DNA of 64,000 nt from DASZHJ01 sp035541215. Its GTDB lineage: Bacteria > Pseudomonadota > Alphaproteobacteria > ATCC43930 > CGMCC-115725. Position 1 is the first letter of the stretch, and the number at the start of each line of letters is the position of its first letter. Below, piece after piece: positions 27,627-36,671 of this stretch. The position numbers were made by a program, and so were the translations under genes. Below the pieces are notes generated by a model, which saw only the letters and a list, made by a program, of their open reading frames with translations, was not told the DNA's origin and searched no databases. The stretch covers positions 1 through 64,000 of the forward strand of contig DATKNV010000131.1 of NCBI GenBank assembly GCA_035541215.1, written 5' to 3'.

Positions 27627-27686
27627 AACCGGCCCATCTCCCCGCATTCGGAATTCCGGTGCGGGGATGACGGGCCGGTTTTCTAT
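27627..27686 (+). terminator. Intrinsic terminator after pilin copy 1
   Basis: A long stem: AACCGGCCCATC / GATGACGGGCCGGTT (small bulge) enclosing TCCCCGCA / TGCGGGGA around a GAATTCC loop, followed by TTCTATTT. Begins 22 bp after the pilin stop. Confidence 0.88.
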
Positions 27687-27799
27687 TTCCGAAGCGGGCC
27701 CGACCGAAGAAATCGCGCCGACGCTTGCAAGAGTACCGTAAAATGAAATTTAAAATCACCGATGAATTCTTGAGCCGTCAAGAAGTTTGCCAGCACGAT

Positions 27800-27814
27800 T
27801 AACGCTCCGCTAAC
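27800..27814. promoter_or_regulatory. CtrA-like box TTAA-N7-CTAACC upstream of the second pilin gene
   Basis: TTAA (27800-27803), seven bases, CTAA (27811-27814) followed by CC, 54 bp before the second pilin ATG: almost the same distance as the box before copy 1. Confidence 0.5.
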
Positions 27815-27868
27815 CAGAGCGGCCGAGAATGTCGCGGTCGTCGATTTCTGGAGCTGGGAGCTAGGAAC

Positions 27869-28042
27869 ATGCGCAAATTTCTGGGCAAGCTGATCCGCAA
27901 TCGCGAGGGTGCGACGGCCATCGAGTACGGTCTGATCGCCGCTCTCGTCGCGGTCGTCACCATCGCGGGTCTGACGACCCTCGGCAGCAACCTCAACACG
28001 AAGTACGGCAACATCGCCTCGTCCGTGCAGAGCGCCGGCTGA
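27869..28042 (+). CDS. flp: Flp family type IVb pilin (copy 2)
   Basis: A 57-residue Flp pilin with leader MRKFLGKLIRNREG, peptidase site before ATAIEYGLI and the same mature sequence as copy 1. The last 64 nucleotides before the stop are identical to copy 1 including third-codon positions, while the upstream half differs at silent sites, suggesting recent gene conversion or duplication. It lies 133 bp before the prepilin peptidase gene without an evident terminator between, so it probably leads the cpa/tad operon. Confidence 0.97.
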   Translation: MRKFLGKLIRNREGATAIEYGLIAALVAVVTIAGLTTLGSNLNTKYGNIASSVQSAG

Positions 28043-28175
28043 GCCCGCGCCGCGGGCCGCTTCTCGAGGCGGCCGCGAGGCACGGGCACAGACGATCGCA
28101 GCGGACCGGCGCCCCAGGAGGGAGCGCCCGCATTTTCCGCGGCTGCGTCGGATCGCAAACGGAGAGACCTTGGTC

Positions 28176-28688
28176 ATGACAACCCCCGCCATCGATATGA
28201 TCGCGCTTGCCGTGTTCGCCGGCGCGCTGGCGGGCGCCGCCTTTTGCGACCTGCGGCAGTACCTGATTCCGGACCGCTTCCCGGTCGCGATCGTCCTGAG
28301 CTACGCGATCTATGCCCTGGGCCATCCCTGGCAGCAGGCGCTTTGGGCCTTGGGCGTCGGCTTTGCGATGCTCGTCGCGGGCGCGGTCCTCTTCGCCACG
28401 AACGTGATGGGGGGCGGCGACACGAAGCTGCTCGCCGCCGTGGGCCTCTGGGCGGGGCCAGATCTCGCGGCGGTCTTTCTCTTCGTCACTTCCCTCGCGG
28501 GTGCCGCGATCGGCATTGCCTGGCTCACGCCGATCCGCCGGCTGATGCCGGCAGCACCGATCGAGGACGGGATGCCCGCGCTCGAGGCCGCCGCGGGGTG
28601 GCGCGCTCGCCTCAGACAGCCCGTCCCCTACGGCGTCGCCATCGCTCTCGGCGGATTAGACCTCGCCGCGTTGCGTGCCTTCCACTGA
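28176..28688 (+). CDS. cpaA: Prepilin peptidase CpaA/TadV
   Basis: A 170-residue A24 aspartic membrane peptidase that cleaves the Flp prepilin leaders. Catalytic aspartates are in FCDLRQYLIPD (first Asp) and NVMGGGDTKLLAA (GxGD-type second site). Five to six hydrophobic helices. I use the ATG spaced 9 bases after GGAGAG; an in-frame TTG six bases earlier is less likely. First enzyme gene of the pilus operon, 18 bp before cpaB. Confidence 0.93.
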   Translation: MTTPAIDMIALAVFAGALAGAAFCDLRQYLIPDRFPVAIVLSYAIYALGHPWQQALWALGVGFAMLVAGAVLFATNVMGGGDTKLLAAVGLWAGPDLAAVFLFVTSLAGAAIGIAWLTPIRRLMPAAPIEDGMPALEAAAGWRARLRQPVPYGVAIALGGLDLAALRAFH

Positions 28689-28706
28689 GTCACAGGAGAT
28701 ACCGAA

Positions 28707-29570
28707 ATGTCCCCTCGCCGAATCCTGTTCCTGCTGATCGCGCTCGTCGCGTCCGGCAGTACCGTAATGGTGGGCCGCATGTGGCTTCAGGCCGAGCGCA
28801 CCACCAAGGTCGCGGAGGCGCCCGCGCCGGTCAAGCCCGCGCTCGCGGTGCTGGTCGCCAAGGGCAATCTGCCCGCGGGCAGCTTCATCCGCCCCGAGAA
28901 CCTGCGCTGGCAGCCCTGGCCCGAGAGCGGCCTCGCGCCGAGCTACGTCGTCGAGGGCCGACGCCGGATCGAGGACTATGTCGGCGCGGTCGTGCGCGTC
29001 GGCCTCAGCGACGGCGAGCCCATCACCGACATCCGCGTCGTGCGCCCCGGCGACCGCGGCTTCCTCGCGGCGGTGCTGACGCCCGGGACCCGCGCCGTCA
29101 CCGTGAACGTCACGCCCAGCACCGGCCTTGCGGGCCTCGTTTTCCCCGGCGACCGCATCGATCTTGTCGGCACCTTCCGCGTGCCCGAGGAGACCAAGAG
29201 CGGCGGCGGCATGAACCGCTTCGCCAGCGAGACCGTGCTGAGCAACGTCCGCGTGCTCGCCGTCGACCAGCGCGTCGACGACCAGAACAAGGAGATCGTC
29301 GTCGCGAAGACCGCGACGCTCGAGGTGACGCCGAAGCAGGCGGAGGTGATCGCGCTCGTCGCCGAACTCGGCAAGTTCTCGCTGAGCCTGCGCAGCCTCG
29401 CGCAGTCCAACGAGCCCGCGCCCACCGGCAAGGCCCCGTCCGTCACCTGGGACAACGAGGCCGCGCGCATGCTGCCGCCCCCGGCCGTCGCCGGCGGTGC
29501 CACCGCGAAGGTGAGCGTCGTACGCGGCGGTACTGCGCAAGAAGTCGAGTTCCAAAGGAGGGTCAAATGA
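28707..29570 (+). CDS. cpaB: Flp pilus assembly protein CpaB (RcpC)
   Basis: A 287-residue periplasmic protein anchored by an N-terminal helix (ILFLLIALVASGSTVMVG). It contains a SAF domain (about residues 45-110, VLVAKGNLPAGSFIRPENL) and the RcpC/CpaB domain with FPGDRIDLVGTF. It is thought to help the secretin channel assemble or be modified. Ends ATGA-overlapping with cpaC, as expected for the operon. Confidence 0.92.
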   Translation: MSPRRILFLLIALVASGSTVMVGRMWLQAERTTKVAEAPAPVKPALAVLVAKGNLPAGSFIRPENLRWQPWPESGLAPSYVVEGRRRIEDYVGAVVRVGLSDGEPITDIRVVRPGDRGFLAAVLTPGTRAVTVNVTPSTGLAGLVFPGDRIDLVGTFRVPEETKSGGGMNRFASETVLSNVRVLAVDQRVDDQNKEIVVAKTATLEVTPKQAEVIALVAELGKFSLSLRSLAQSNEPAPTGKAPSVTWDNEAARMLPPPAVAGGATAKVSVVRGGTAQEVEFQRRVK

Positions 29571-31006
29571 TCGCCGTCGCTTTCCCGCAGCGGCTGCTGC
29601 CGCCGATCCTCGCCATCGTCACGGGGCTCGCGCTCCTGGGCATGATGGCGATGCCGAGCCACGCCGCGCCCAAAGTCGTGGCGACCAGCGGCTCCGCGAT
29701 CACGCTCGAGGTGAGCAAGGGTAAGCTCATCCAATTCGACAGGCCCGCGGCGAGCGTCTTCGTAGCCGATCCGGAGGTGGCGGACATCCAGGTGAAGTCG
29801 CCCTCGCTCGTCTACGTCTTCGGCAAGGCCGCCGGCGAGACCTCCCTCTACGCCGTGGGCGAGGACGACCAAGTCGTCCTCAATTCCTCGATCGTAGTGC
29901 GGCACAACGTCGGCCGCCTGGAGCAGGCGATCCACGAGCTCGAGCCGCGCAGCGCGGTCAGCGTCACGACCGTCGACCAGAATCTCGTGCTCGAGGGTAC
30001 GGTGTTCTCGGCCTCCGAGGGCGAGGACATCCGCCGCCTCGCCGCGCGCTTCGTCCCGGATCCGAAGCAGCTCATCAACAGAATGCGCGTCGTGGCGCCC
30101 AACCAAGTCAACATCCGCATCCGCGTCGCCGAGATGTCGCGGAACGTCGTGAAGCAGTTCGGCTTCAACTGGGACGCCGCCTTCAATTTCGGCAGCTTCG
30201 CGGTCGGCCTGTTCACGGGCCGCACCTTCCTCGACGCCGCCGGCAACATCATCCGCCAGACCCCGATCGGGGCCGCCAGCCCGGCCAACGCCCTAGCCGG
30301 GAGCGTCAAGACGAGCAGTGTGGACGCGAACGCCCTCATCGACGCGCTCGACGAGAACGGCCTCATCACCGTCCTCGCAGAGCCGAACCTGAGCGCGGTC
30401 TCCGGCGAGCCCGCGAGCTTCCTGGCGGGCGGCGAGTTCCCCTACCCGGTCGCACAACAGAACAACACCATCACGATCGACTTCAAGAAGTTCGGCGTGA
30501 GCCTCAACTTCGTCGCGACCATCGCGGGCGAGAATCGCATCAACCTCCACGTCGCGCCCGAGGTGAGCCAGCTCGACACCACGCATCAGATCAGCGTCGG
30601 CGGCGTATCGGTGCCCGGCCTCACCACCCGCCGCGCCGAGACGACGCTCGAGCTCGCGAGCGGTCAGAGCTTCGCACTCGCAGGGCTCATGCAGAACAAC
30701 GTGGCTCAGAACCTCGACAAGTATCCCTGGCTCGGCGACGTGCCGGTCCTGGGCGCGCTCTTCCGCTCGAACGCCTTCCAGAAGAGCGAGTCCGAGCTCG
30801 TCATCATCTGCACGCCCTACATCGTCCGGCCCGTTAGCCAGCCGAACCGCCTGGCGGCGCCGACCGACGGCTACGTCACCTCGAGCGACGAGAGCCAGGT
30901 GCTGAACGGGACGCTCTATCGCCCGCAGTTCAACCGGCAGCAGCCGCAGCCCTCCAGCCGCACCGGGACCGGCCTGATCGGCCCCGCGGGCTTCGATCTC
31001 GAATAG
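29567..31006 (+). CDS. cpaC: Secretin CpaC (RcpA), outer-membrane pilus channel
   Basis: A 479-residue type II/III secretin. Signal peptide to about residue 34 (MPSHA), an N-terminal pilus-assembly domain (ISKGKLIQFDRPAASVFVADP type), a BON-like segment, and the secretin core from VNIRIRVAEMSRNVVKQFGFNW to LVIICTPYIVRPV, with the gate motif LAGGEFPYPVAQQ. AAAGGAGG lies 6 bases before the ATG, inside cpaB, and decides this start over a much longer open frame that overlaps cpaA and cpaB. Confidence 0.94.
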   Translation: MIAVAFPQRLLPPILAIVTGLALLGMMAMPSHAAPKVVATSGSAITLEVSKGKLIQFDRPAASVFVADPEVADIQVKSPSLVYVFGKAAGETSLYAVGEDDQVVLNSSIVVRHNVGRLEQAIHELEPRSAVSVTTVDQNLVLEGTVFSASEGEDIRRLAARFVPDPKQLINRMRVVAPNQVNIRIRVAEMSRNVVKQFGFNWDAAFNFGSFAVGLFTGRTFLDAAGNIIRQTPIGAASPANALAGSVKTSSVDANALIDALDENGLITVLAEPNLSAVSGEPASFLAGGEFPYPVAQQNNTITIDFKKFGVSLNFVATIAGENRINLHVAPEVSQLDTTHQISVGGVSVPGLTTRRAETTLELASGQSFALAGLMQNNVAQNLDKYPWLGDVPVLGALFRSNAFQKSESELVIICTPYIVRPVSQPNRLAAPTDGYVTSSDESQVLNGTLYRPQFNRQQPQPSSRTGTGLIGPAGFDLE

Positions 31007-31022
31007 CAAGGCAAGGTGCACC

Positions 31023-31718
31023 ATGAAGATCCGCCTGATCTCCAGCCTCGCGCTCGCAGCGGCGCTCGCCGCCTGCGAGCCCCCGCAGGCCGAGTGGTCG
31101 AACGTCGAGGCGCCGCGCGAGACGCGCATCGACTTCCACCGCTACACCCACGCCGCCGCCTTCGCCGCGGGCCGTAACGAGCTCGCGGCGGGCGAGGCGC
31201 AGCGGCTCGACGCCTTCCTGCGCTCCGCGCAGGTCTCGCCGTCCGACCCCGTCTATCTCGAGGCGCCCGCGAACGACAAGGCGGCCGGCGCGCGCATCTC
31301 CGTGCTCGCCCGCGACCTCACGCGCAAGGGCTACGCCGTCGCCACGCTCCCCTCGGCGCGCGACGCGGTGCCGCCCAATTCGCTCATGGTCGTCGTCGAG
31401 CGCTACACCGTGACGCCGCCCCCCTGTCCCAATTGGACGAAGTCGCCGAGCGAGGGCCACGAGAACGCGGTCTCCAGCAACTTCGGCTGCGCCAACCTGA
31501 CCAACCTGGACCTCATGGTCGCCGATCCCCGCGACCTCGTGATCGGGCGCGACGTGGGTCCGGAAAACGCCGAGCACGCCGGCCTCGCGGTGCAGCGCTA
31601 TCGCGAAGGCAAGACCGCGCCGCTCCCGAGCGTGACCGCGGGCACCACCTATAGCGTCAACGTCAACGCCTCCGGCGGCAACACCGGCGGCGCCGCCGGG
31701 CCGAGCACAGGGCAGTAG
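31023..31718 (+). CDS. cpaD: Pilus assembly lipoprotein CpaD
   Basis: A 231-residue outer-membrane lipoprotein (lipobox ALAAC, Cys18) of the CpaD family that assists secretin assembly. Family features: the FAAGRNELAAGEAQRL segment, CPNWTKSPSEGHENAVSSNFGCANLTNL with two cysteines, and MVADPRDLVIGRDVGPENA. The tail is Gly/Asn/Thr-rich and probably flexible. Only 2 bp separate it from cpaE. Confidence 0.92.
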   Translation: MKIRLISSLALAAALAACEPPQAEWSNVEAPRETRIDFHRYTHAAAFAAGRNELAAGEAQRLDAFLRSAQVSPSDPVYLEAPANDKAAGARISVLARDLTRKGYAVATLPSARDAVPPNSLMVVVERYTVTPPPCPNWTKSPSEGHENAVSSNFGCANLTNLDLMVADPRDLVIGRDVGPENAEHAGLAVQRYREGKTAPLPSVTAGTTYSVNVNASGGNTGGAAGPSTGQ

Positions 31719-31720
31719 TC

Positions 31721-32929
31721 ATGGCAGATGCCGCGGAAGCGCAACATCAGGAGGGCTCCCGTTCGCTCGTGTTTCTCGCCTGCGTCGCCGACGAGGTCAC
31801 GCGCGAGACGGTGAATCGCGTCGTCTCGCACCTCGGGCCCTTGCAGGCGAAGGTGCGGGCGGGCGATCTGGCGGCGGCGCGCAAGGCGCTCGATCCGAGC
31901 GCCCCGCCGCAGCTGATGCTCATCGACATCTCCGGCAGCGCCGACCCCGTGCCTGCGCTCTCGGAACTCATCCAGCTCTGCCCGCGCTCGACCCGAGTAC
32001 TCGTGATCGGCTCCGTCAACGACGTGAGCCTCTATCGCGCTTTGACGGGGCTCGGCGTCGTCGATTACCTCGTCAAGCCCATCTCCGGCGAAATGCTGCA
32101 CGACGCGCTCGCGGCCGCGATCGAGACCGGCGGGCCCGAGGGCGGCGGCGGCCGCAAGACCCGCAGCACGGCCTTCCTCGGCGCGCGCGGCGGCATCGGC
32201 ACCACCACCATGGCGGCGGCGATTTCCTGGTATTTCGTCAACGAGTTCCACCAGCGCGCGGCCGTCATCGACCTCGATCTGCACTTCGGGACGCTGGCGC
32301 TCAGCGTCGACCTGGAGCCCGGCCGCGGCCTGCGCGAGGCGCTCGAGCACCCCGAGCGCATCGACAATCTGCTGCTCGCCTCCGCCATGTCCGGCGGCGA
32401 GCGATTCAAGGTGCTCGCGAGCGAAGAATCCCTCGACGAGAGCCTGCGCATCGAGCCCACGGCCATCGAGCCGCTCTTCCAGGCGCTCTCGCAGGACTTC
32501 GACCAGCTCGTCGTGGATCTCCCGCGCTCGCTCGACGACGGCACGCGGCATCTCCTCGGCTGCGTCGACCAGCTCATCCTCGTCACCGACCTCTCGCTCG
32601 CGGGCCTGCGCGACACCTTGCGCCTGATCGACCTCGCCAAGCGCATCGGCTGCCGCGCCAATCCGATGGTGGTGGCGAGCCAGGTCGGCGCCGCCCATCG
32701 CGGCGAGATCACCCAGCGCGAGTTCGAGCGCGGCCTCGGCCAGAACATCGATCATCTCGTCTCGTTCGACGCAAAGGTCGGAACCGCCATGGCGCGCCAC
32801 GGCAAGGCGCTGCCGGAAGTCGCCCGGGCGAGCAAGCCCGCGGAGGAGCTGCTCGCTCTGGCGCAGCGGATCTCGGGCCGCGAGGCCGCCGGCAAGAAGC
32901 GCTCGCTCCTGGGCAAGCTCTGGAAATAG
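31721..32929 (+). CDS. cpaE: Pilus localisation/assembly ATPase CpaE (TadZ)
   Basis: A 402-residue two-domain protein: an N-terminal receiver-like domain (about residues 12-135) without clear phosphorylation chemistry, and a C-terminal MinD/ParA-type domain starting GARGGIGTTTMAAAI. The deviant Walker A lacks the usual lysine pair (GGIGTTT rather than KGGxGKT), so ATP hydrolysis may be weak or absent, as reported for TadZ-type proteins. Acts as a polar landmark for the pilus machine. Six bases from cpaF. Confidence 0.92.
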   Translation: MADAAEAQHQEGSRSLVFLACVADEVTRETVNRVVSHLGPLQAKVRAGDLAAARKALDPSAPPQLMLIDISGSADPVPALSELIQLCPRSTRVLVIGSVNDVSLYRALTGLGVVDYLVKPISGEMLHDALAAAIETGGPEGGGGRKTRSTAFLGARGGIGTTTMAAAISWYFVNEFHQRAAVIDLDLHFGTLALSVDLEPGRGLREALEHPERIDNLLLASAMSGGERFKVLASEESLDESLRIEPTAIEPLFQALSQDFDQLVVDLPRSLDDGTRHLLGCVDQLILVTDLSLAGLRDTLRLIDLAKRIGCRANPMVVASQVGAAHRGEITQREFERGLGQNIDHLVSFDAKVGTAMARHGKALPEVARASKPAEELLALAQRISGREAAGKKRSLLGKLWK

Positions 32930-32935
32930 ACCGCC

Positions 32936-34606
32936 ATGTTCGGCCGGCGCGACAGCGAGAATCCCCTCCAGGCCCGCATCTCCGCGCTGAGCGCGCGGCG
33001 CGAGCGGCCTGCCCCGGCCGCGCCGCCGGCTGCCGAGGCGCCGGCCAAGGCGAAGCTCGCGGAGACCACGGTCGAGGCCGCGCGCGCCCTGGTGCAGCCC
33101 GCGATCGACGCGGCGATCGATCCCGCGACGCTGCTCGGCAAGACCCGCGTCGAGCTCGCCAAAGTCGTCGAGGACGTCGTCAAGCGAACCCTCGAGCAGC
33201 ATCGCCTCGCGCTTCCGCCGGCGCAGTACCGCGACCTCATCACCGCCGCCATCAACGGGATCGGCGAGACGCCGCAAGTGCAGGCGCAGGCCAACCGCGC
33301 CGCCGTCGAGGCGGTCGCACGCGTCTCCACCATCTCGGCCGCCAGCCGCGCCTCGATCGACGAGGCCATTCCGAAAATCTACCCGCTGGTGATGGAGCGG
33401 ATCGATACGGAAGTGGCGGCGAAGCTCAAGCGCGAGGAGCTCGCGCGCCAGCTCGGCGGCGTCGTCGCGGAGGTGCTGACCGAGCAGCGCATCCAGCTCA
33501 ACCAGAACGAGCAGCGCGACCTCGTCACGGTGCTGCTAAACGACATGCTGGGCTTCGGCCCGCTCGAGCCGCTGCTCGCCGACGACACCGTAAACGACAT
33601 CATGGTGAACGGACCGAAGCAGGTCTACGTCGAGCGCAAGGGCAAGCTCGAGCTCACGGACGTGACTTTCCGCGACAACCCGCACGTGATGTCGATCGCG
33701 ACCCGCATCGTCACTATGATCGGACGCCGCGTCGACGAGTCGACGCCGCTCGTGGACGCGCGCCTCCCCGACGGCAGCCGCGTCAACATCATCGTTCCCC
33801 CGCTCGCGATCGACGGCCCCTCGATCTCGATCCGTAAGTTCTCCAAGAAGGGCATCACGCTCGACGTGATGATGAAGCAGGAGAACATCTCCGCGCAGAT
33901 GGCGGTCGTCCTCAAGATCGCCGCCCGCTCGCGTCTCAACATCCTGATCTCCGGCGGCACCGGCTCGGGAAAGACCACGCTCCTGAACGCGATGTCGCAG
34001 ATGATCGACACCGGCGAGCGCATCGTCACGATCGAGGACGCGGCGGAGCTCCAGCTCCAACAGCCGCACGTGGTGCGGCTCGAGACCCGGCCGCCCAACC
34101 TCGAGGGCCGCGGCGAAATCACCATGCGCGACCTCGTCAAGAACTCGCTGCGTATGCGACCCGACCGCATCATCCTCGGCGAGATCCGCGGCGCCGAGGC
34201 GCTCGACGTGCTGCAGGCGATGAACACCGGCCACGACGGCTCGCTCTCCACAGTGCACGCGAACCGGCCGCGCGAGGCGCTCACCCGTCTCGAGAACATG
34301 ATCGGCATGGCCGGCGTTCAGCTGCCGAGCCGCGCGATCCGCACGCAGATCGCAGCCGCCGTCGACATGATCGTTCAGGTGAGCCGCATGCGCGACGGCA
34401 TCCGCCGCGTCACCAACGTCACCGAGGTGATCGGGATGGAAGGCGACGTGATCACCACGCAGGAGCTCTTCAGCTACCGGTTCGAGGGCGAGCACACGGA
34501 CGGCAGGCTCAAGGGCCGCTTCGAATCGACCGGCCTCAGGCCGCACTTTACCCCGCGCGCCGAGTATTTCGGCCTCGACCGCGCGCTTCTGGAGGCGATG
34601 GCATGA
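32936..34606 (+). CDS. cpaF: Pilus assembly/retraction ATPase CpaF (TadA)
   Basis: A 556-residue secretion ATPase of the GspE/VirB11 class that powers pilus extension and retraction. The N-terminal helical domain ends about residue 170. Walker A is SGGTGSGKTT, Walker B region RIILGEIRGAEA, and the AspBox and His elements ETRPPNLEGRGEI and STVHANRPREAL are present. Long alanine/proline-rich N-terminus before residue 50. Overlaps tadB by ATGA. Confidence 0.95.
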   Translation: MFGRRDSENPLQARISALSARRERPAPAAPPAAEAPAKAKLAETTVEAARALVQPAIDAAIDPATLLGKTRVELAKVVEDVVKRTLEQHRLALPPAQYRDLITAAINGIGETPQVQAQANRAAVEAVARVSTISAASRASIDEAIPKIYPLVMERIDTEVAAKLKREELARQLGGVVAEVLTEQRIQLNQNEQRDLVTVLLNDMLGFGPLEPLLADDTVNDIMVNGPKQVYVERKGKLELTDVTFRDNPHVMSIATRIVTMIGRRVDESTPLVDARLPDGSRVNIIVPPLAIDGPSISIRKFSKKGITLDVMMKQENISAQMAVVLKIAARSRLNILISGGTGSGKTTLLNAMSQMIDTGERIVTIEDAAELQLQQPHVVRLETRPPNLEGRGEITMRDLVKNSLRMRPDRIILGEIRGAEALDVLQAMNTGHDGSLSTVHANRPREALTRLENMIGMAGVQLPSRAIRTQIAAAVDMIVQVSRMRDGIRRVTNVTEVIGMEGDVITTQELFSYRFEGEHTDGRLKGRFESTGLRPHFTPRAEYFGLDRALLEAMA

Positions 34607-35580
34607 ACATCGACGACGATCTCCTGCTCTGGGTCCTCGCGGGCGTTCTGGGCCTCGCGGTCTTCGCGATCGCCTTCGCGATCGGCGGCGACGAGTCCGG
34701 CGGCAAGCGCGTGCAGAAGGTGCGCAATCGCGCCCGCGGCGCCGACAAGGAGGAGAAGGCGGCGGAGATGATTCTCCGCCTCGACCCCAAGCGAAACAGC
34801 GGCTTCGAGGTCATGATGCGGCGCCTGCTGCCGCATCCGGAGCTCCTGCGTGAGCGCCTTCGGCGCACGGGCTGGTCGCTGGGCCTCGGCGGCTTCGCGA
34901 TCATCTGTGCCGTCGCCATCGCCGCGCTGACCGGCATGCTTTACGCGGTCAATCTGCCGCTCACCATGGCGGTCCCAGCCGGCATCATCCTGGGCCTGCT
35001 GCTGCCGCACCTGATCGTGGGCTTCGCGGTGAACCGCCGCGCGAACAAGTTCACGAAGCTCTTCCCCGAGGCGATCGGCCTCATGGTGCGCGGCATCAAA
35101 TCGGGCCTGCCGATCGCCGAGACCTTCGTCATCGTGGGCCAGGAAGTTCCGGGGCCGGTCGGCGAGGAGTTCCGCCGCGTCTCCGACCAGATTCGCTTGG
35201 GTCAGCAGCTCGAGCAGGCGCTCTGGGATAGCGCCAAGCGCGTGGGCACGGCGGAAGTGAAATTCCTCGTCGTGAGCCTCTCGGTCCAGAAGGAGACGGG
35301 CGGCAATCTCGCGGAGACGCTGGAGAATCTCGACACCATCCTGCGCCGGCGCCGGCAGATGAAGCTCAAAATCCGCGCGATGTCCTCTGAGGCTCGCGCG
35401 AGCGCCGCGATCATCGGCGCGCTCCCCTTCATCATGCTGGGCGTGCTCGCGGGCCTCAACCCCGAATACATCGGCAAGCTGTTCGACACGCACCTCGGCA
35501 ACCTGATGCTCGGCGGCGGCGGCTTCAGCATGGCGCTTGGCGTCTTCATCATGCAGAAGATGGCGAGGTTCGAAATATGA
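34603..35580 (+). CDS. tadB: Pilus inner-membrane platform protein TadB
   Basis: A 325-residue type II secretion F-domain protein. N-terminal helix LLLWVLAGVLGLAVFAIAFA, a central pair of helices around residues 95-145, the cytoplasmic F domain (FPEAIGLMVRGIKSGLPIAE to NLAETLENLDTILRRRRQM), and two C-terminal helices. Forms the platform with TadC on which the ATPase acts. Overlaps both neighbours by 4 bp. Confidence 0.94.
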   Translation: MNIDDDLLLWVLAGVLGLAVFAIAFAIGGDESGGKRVQKVRNRARGADKEEKAAEMILRLDPKRNSGFEVMMRRLLPHPELLRERLRRTGWSLGLGGFAIICAVAIAALTGMLYAVNLPLTMAVPAGIILGLLLPHLIVGFAVNRRANKFTKLFPEAIGLMVRGIKSGLPIAETFVIVGQEVPGPVGEEFRRVSDQIRLGQQLEQALWDSAKRVGTAEVKFLVVSLSVQKETGGNLAETLENLDTILRRRRQMKLKIRAMSSEARASAAIIGALPFIMLGVLAGLNPEYIGKLFDTHLGNLMLGGGGFSMALGVFIMQKMARFEI

Positions 35581-36560
35581 AGAACTTTTCCGGCGACCTC
35601 TTCGCCTGGCTGCTGGGCTCCTTCGACGAGAACGGCATCGCCATCATCGGCGGCATCGGCGTCTTCGTGACGATCCTGGCGCTCTCACGCGTCTTCGTCC
35701 CGTCCGATCCGATGGCCGCGCGCATCCGCAACCATCAGCAGCGGCGCCAGCACCTTCTGCAGCAGATCCTCAACGAGAACAAGGAGGAGCCGAAGGCGAA
35801 GCAGGCGTCCTTCAACTTCGTCAAGCAGCTCGTCGAGCGCCTGAAGCTGACCCGCGGCGACGAGGCGCGCAAGACCGTCGACAAGCTCGCGCAGGCCGGC
35901 TGGCGCTCGCGCGACATCCTCATCGTCTATCTCGGCGCGAGGCTCGTCATGCCCTTCGTCGGCGGCGCCTGCGCGCTGCTGCTGATGCGCTTCTTCGGCG
36001 TCGAGCTCTCCGTGATGGGGGCCGCGGCGGTCGGCGGCATGGGCGTCCTCGCGGGCGGCTATATGCCCGCGCTCTATCTCAAGAACGCGATTCAGAAGCG
36101 CTACACCAAGCTGCGCCGGCAGCTTCCGGACGCGCTCGACCTCCTGGTGATCTGCGCGGAGGCCGGACAGAGCCTCGACGCCGCCTTGACCCGCGTCGCC
36201 CGAGAGTCCGGCGCCTCCTCACCCGAGCTCGCCGACGAGCTCGGCCTCACCTCGATCGAGCTGGGGTTCCTGCCGAACCGGCGCCAAGCGCTCCTCAACT
36301 TGCAGCGCCGCGCCGACATCCCGCCGATCCGCGCCGTCATCAACACGCTGATGCAGACCGAGCGCTACGGCACGCCGCTCGCGCATTCGCTGCGCGTCCT
36401 CGCCGCGGAGTTCCGCGACGAGCGCATGATGAAGGCCGAGGAGAAGGCCGCGCGGCTCCCGGCGATCATGACGGTGCCGATGATCTGCTTCATCCTGCCC
36501 GCGCTCTTCATCGTCCTCATCGGGCCCGCGATCATCAAGGTCATGGAGACCTTCAGCTGA
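35577..36560 (+). CDS. tadC: Pilus inner-membrane platform protein TadC
   Basis: A 327-residue F-domain membrane protein, partner of TadB. Hydrophobic N-terminal helix (AIIGGIGVFVTILALS), paired helices around residues 115-160, the cytoplasmic F domain (QLPDALDLLVICAEAGQSLDAA to AEEKAARLPAIMT), and a C-terminal helix ending IGPAIIKVMETFS. Last gene of the core pilus operon; hairpins follow within 10 bp. Confidence 0.94.
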   Translation: MKNFSGDLFAWLLGSFDENGIAIIGGIGVFVTILALSRVFVPSDPMAARIRNHQQRRQHLLQQILNENKEEPKAKQASFNFVKQLVERLKLTRGDEARKTVDKLAQAGWRSRDILIVYLGARLVMPFVGGACALLLMRFFGVELSVMGAAAVGGMGVLAGGYMPALYLKNAIQKRYTKLRRQLPDALDLLVICAEAGQSLDAALTRVARESGASSPELADELGLTSIELGFLPNRRQALLNLQRRADIPPIRAVINTLMQTERYGTPLAHSLRVLAAEFRDERMMKAEEKAARLPAIMTVPMICFILPALFIVLIGPAIIKVMETFS

Positions 36561-36567
36561 GCCGCTC

Positions 36568-36632
36568 GGCGGCAGGGTCGATTCTGCCGCCGCGGCCGAA
36601 CCTGCCGGGAAATTCCTGCCGCCTCGCGGCAG
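36568..36632 (+). terminator. Two GC-rich hairpins after tadC
   Basis: GGCGGCAG / CTGCCGCC with an 8-nt loop (36568-36591) and CTGCCGC / GCGGCAG with a 3-nt loop (36616-36632), both sharing the CTGCCGCC core. No U-tract follows either, so they may protect the mRNA end or act with Rho instead of terminating intrinsically. Confidence 0.45.
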
Positions 36633-36671
36633 AAATCCCGATCAGATCGAGGCATTTCCGCCGATTTCCGA

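Noticed and set aside
28244..29566. Upstream extension of the cpaC reading frame through cpaA and cpaB
   Set aside because: CpaC has a signal peptide and a strong ribosome site at 29567, and cpaA and cpaB are intact in other frames.
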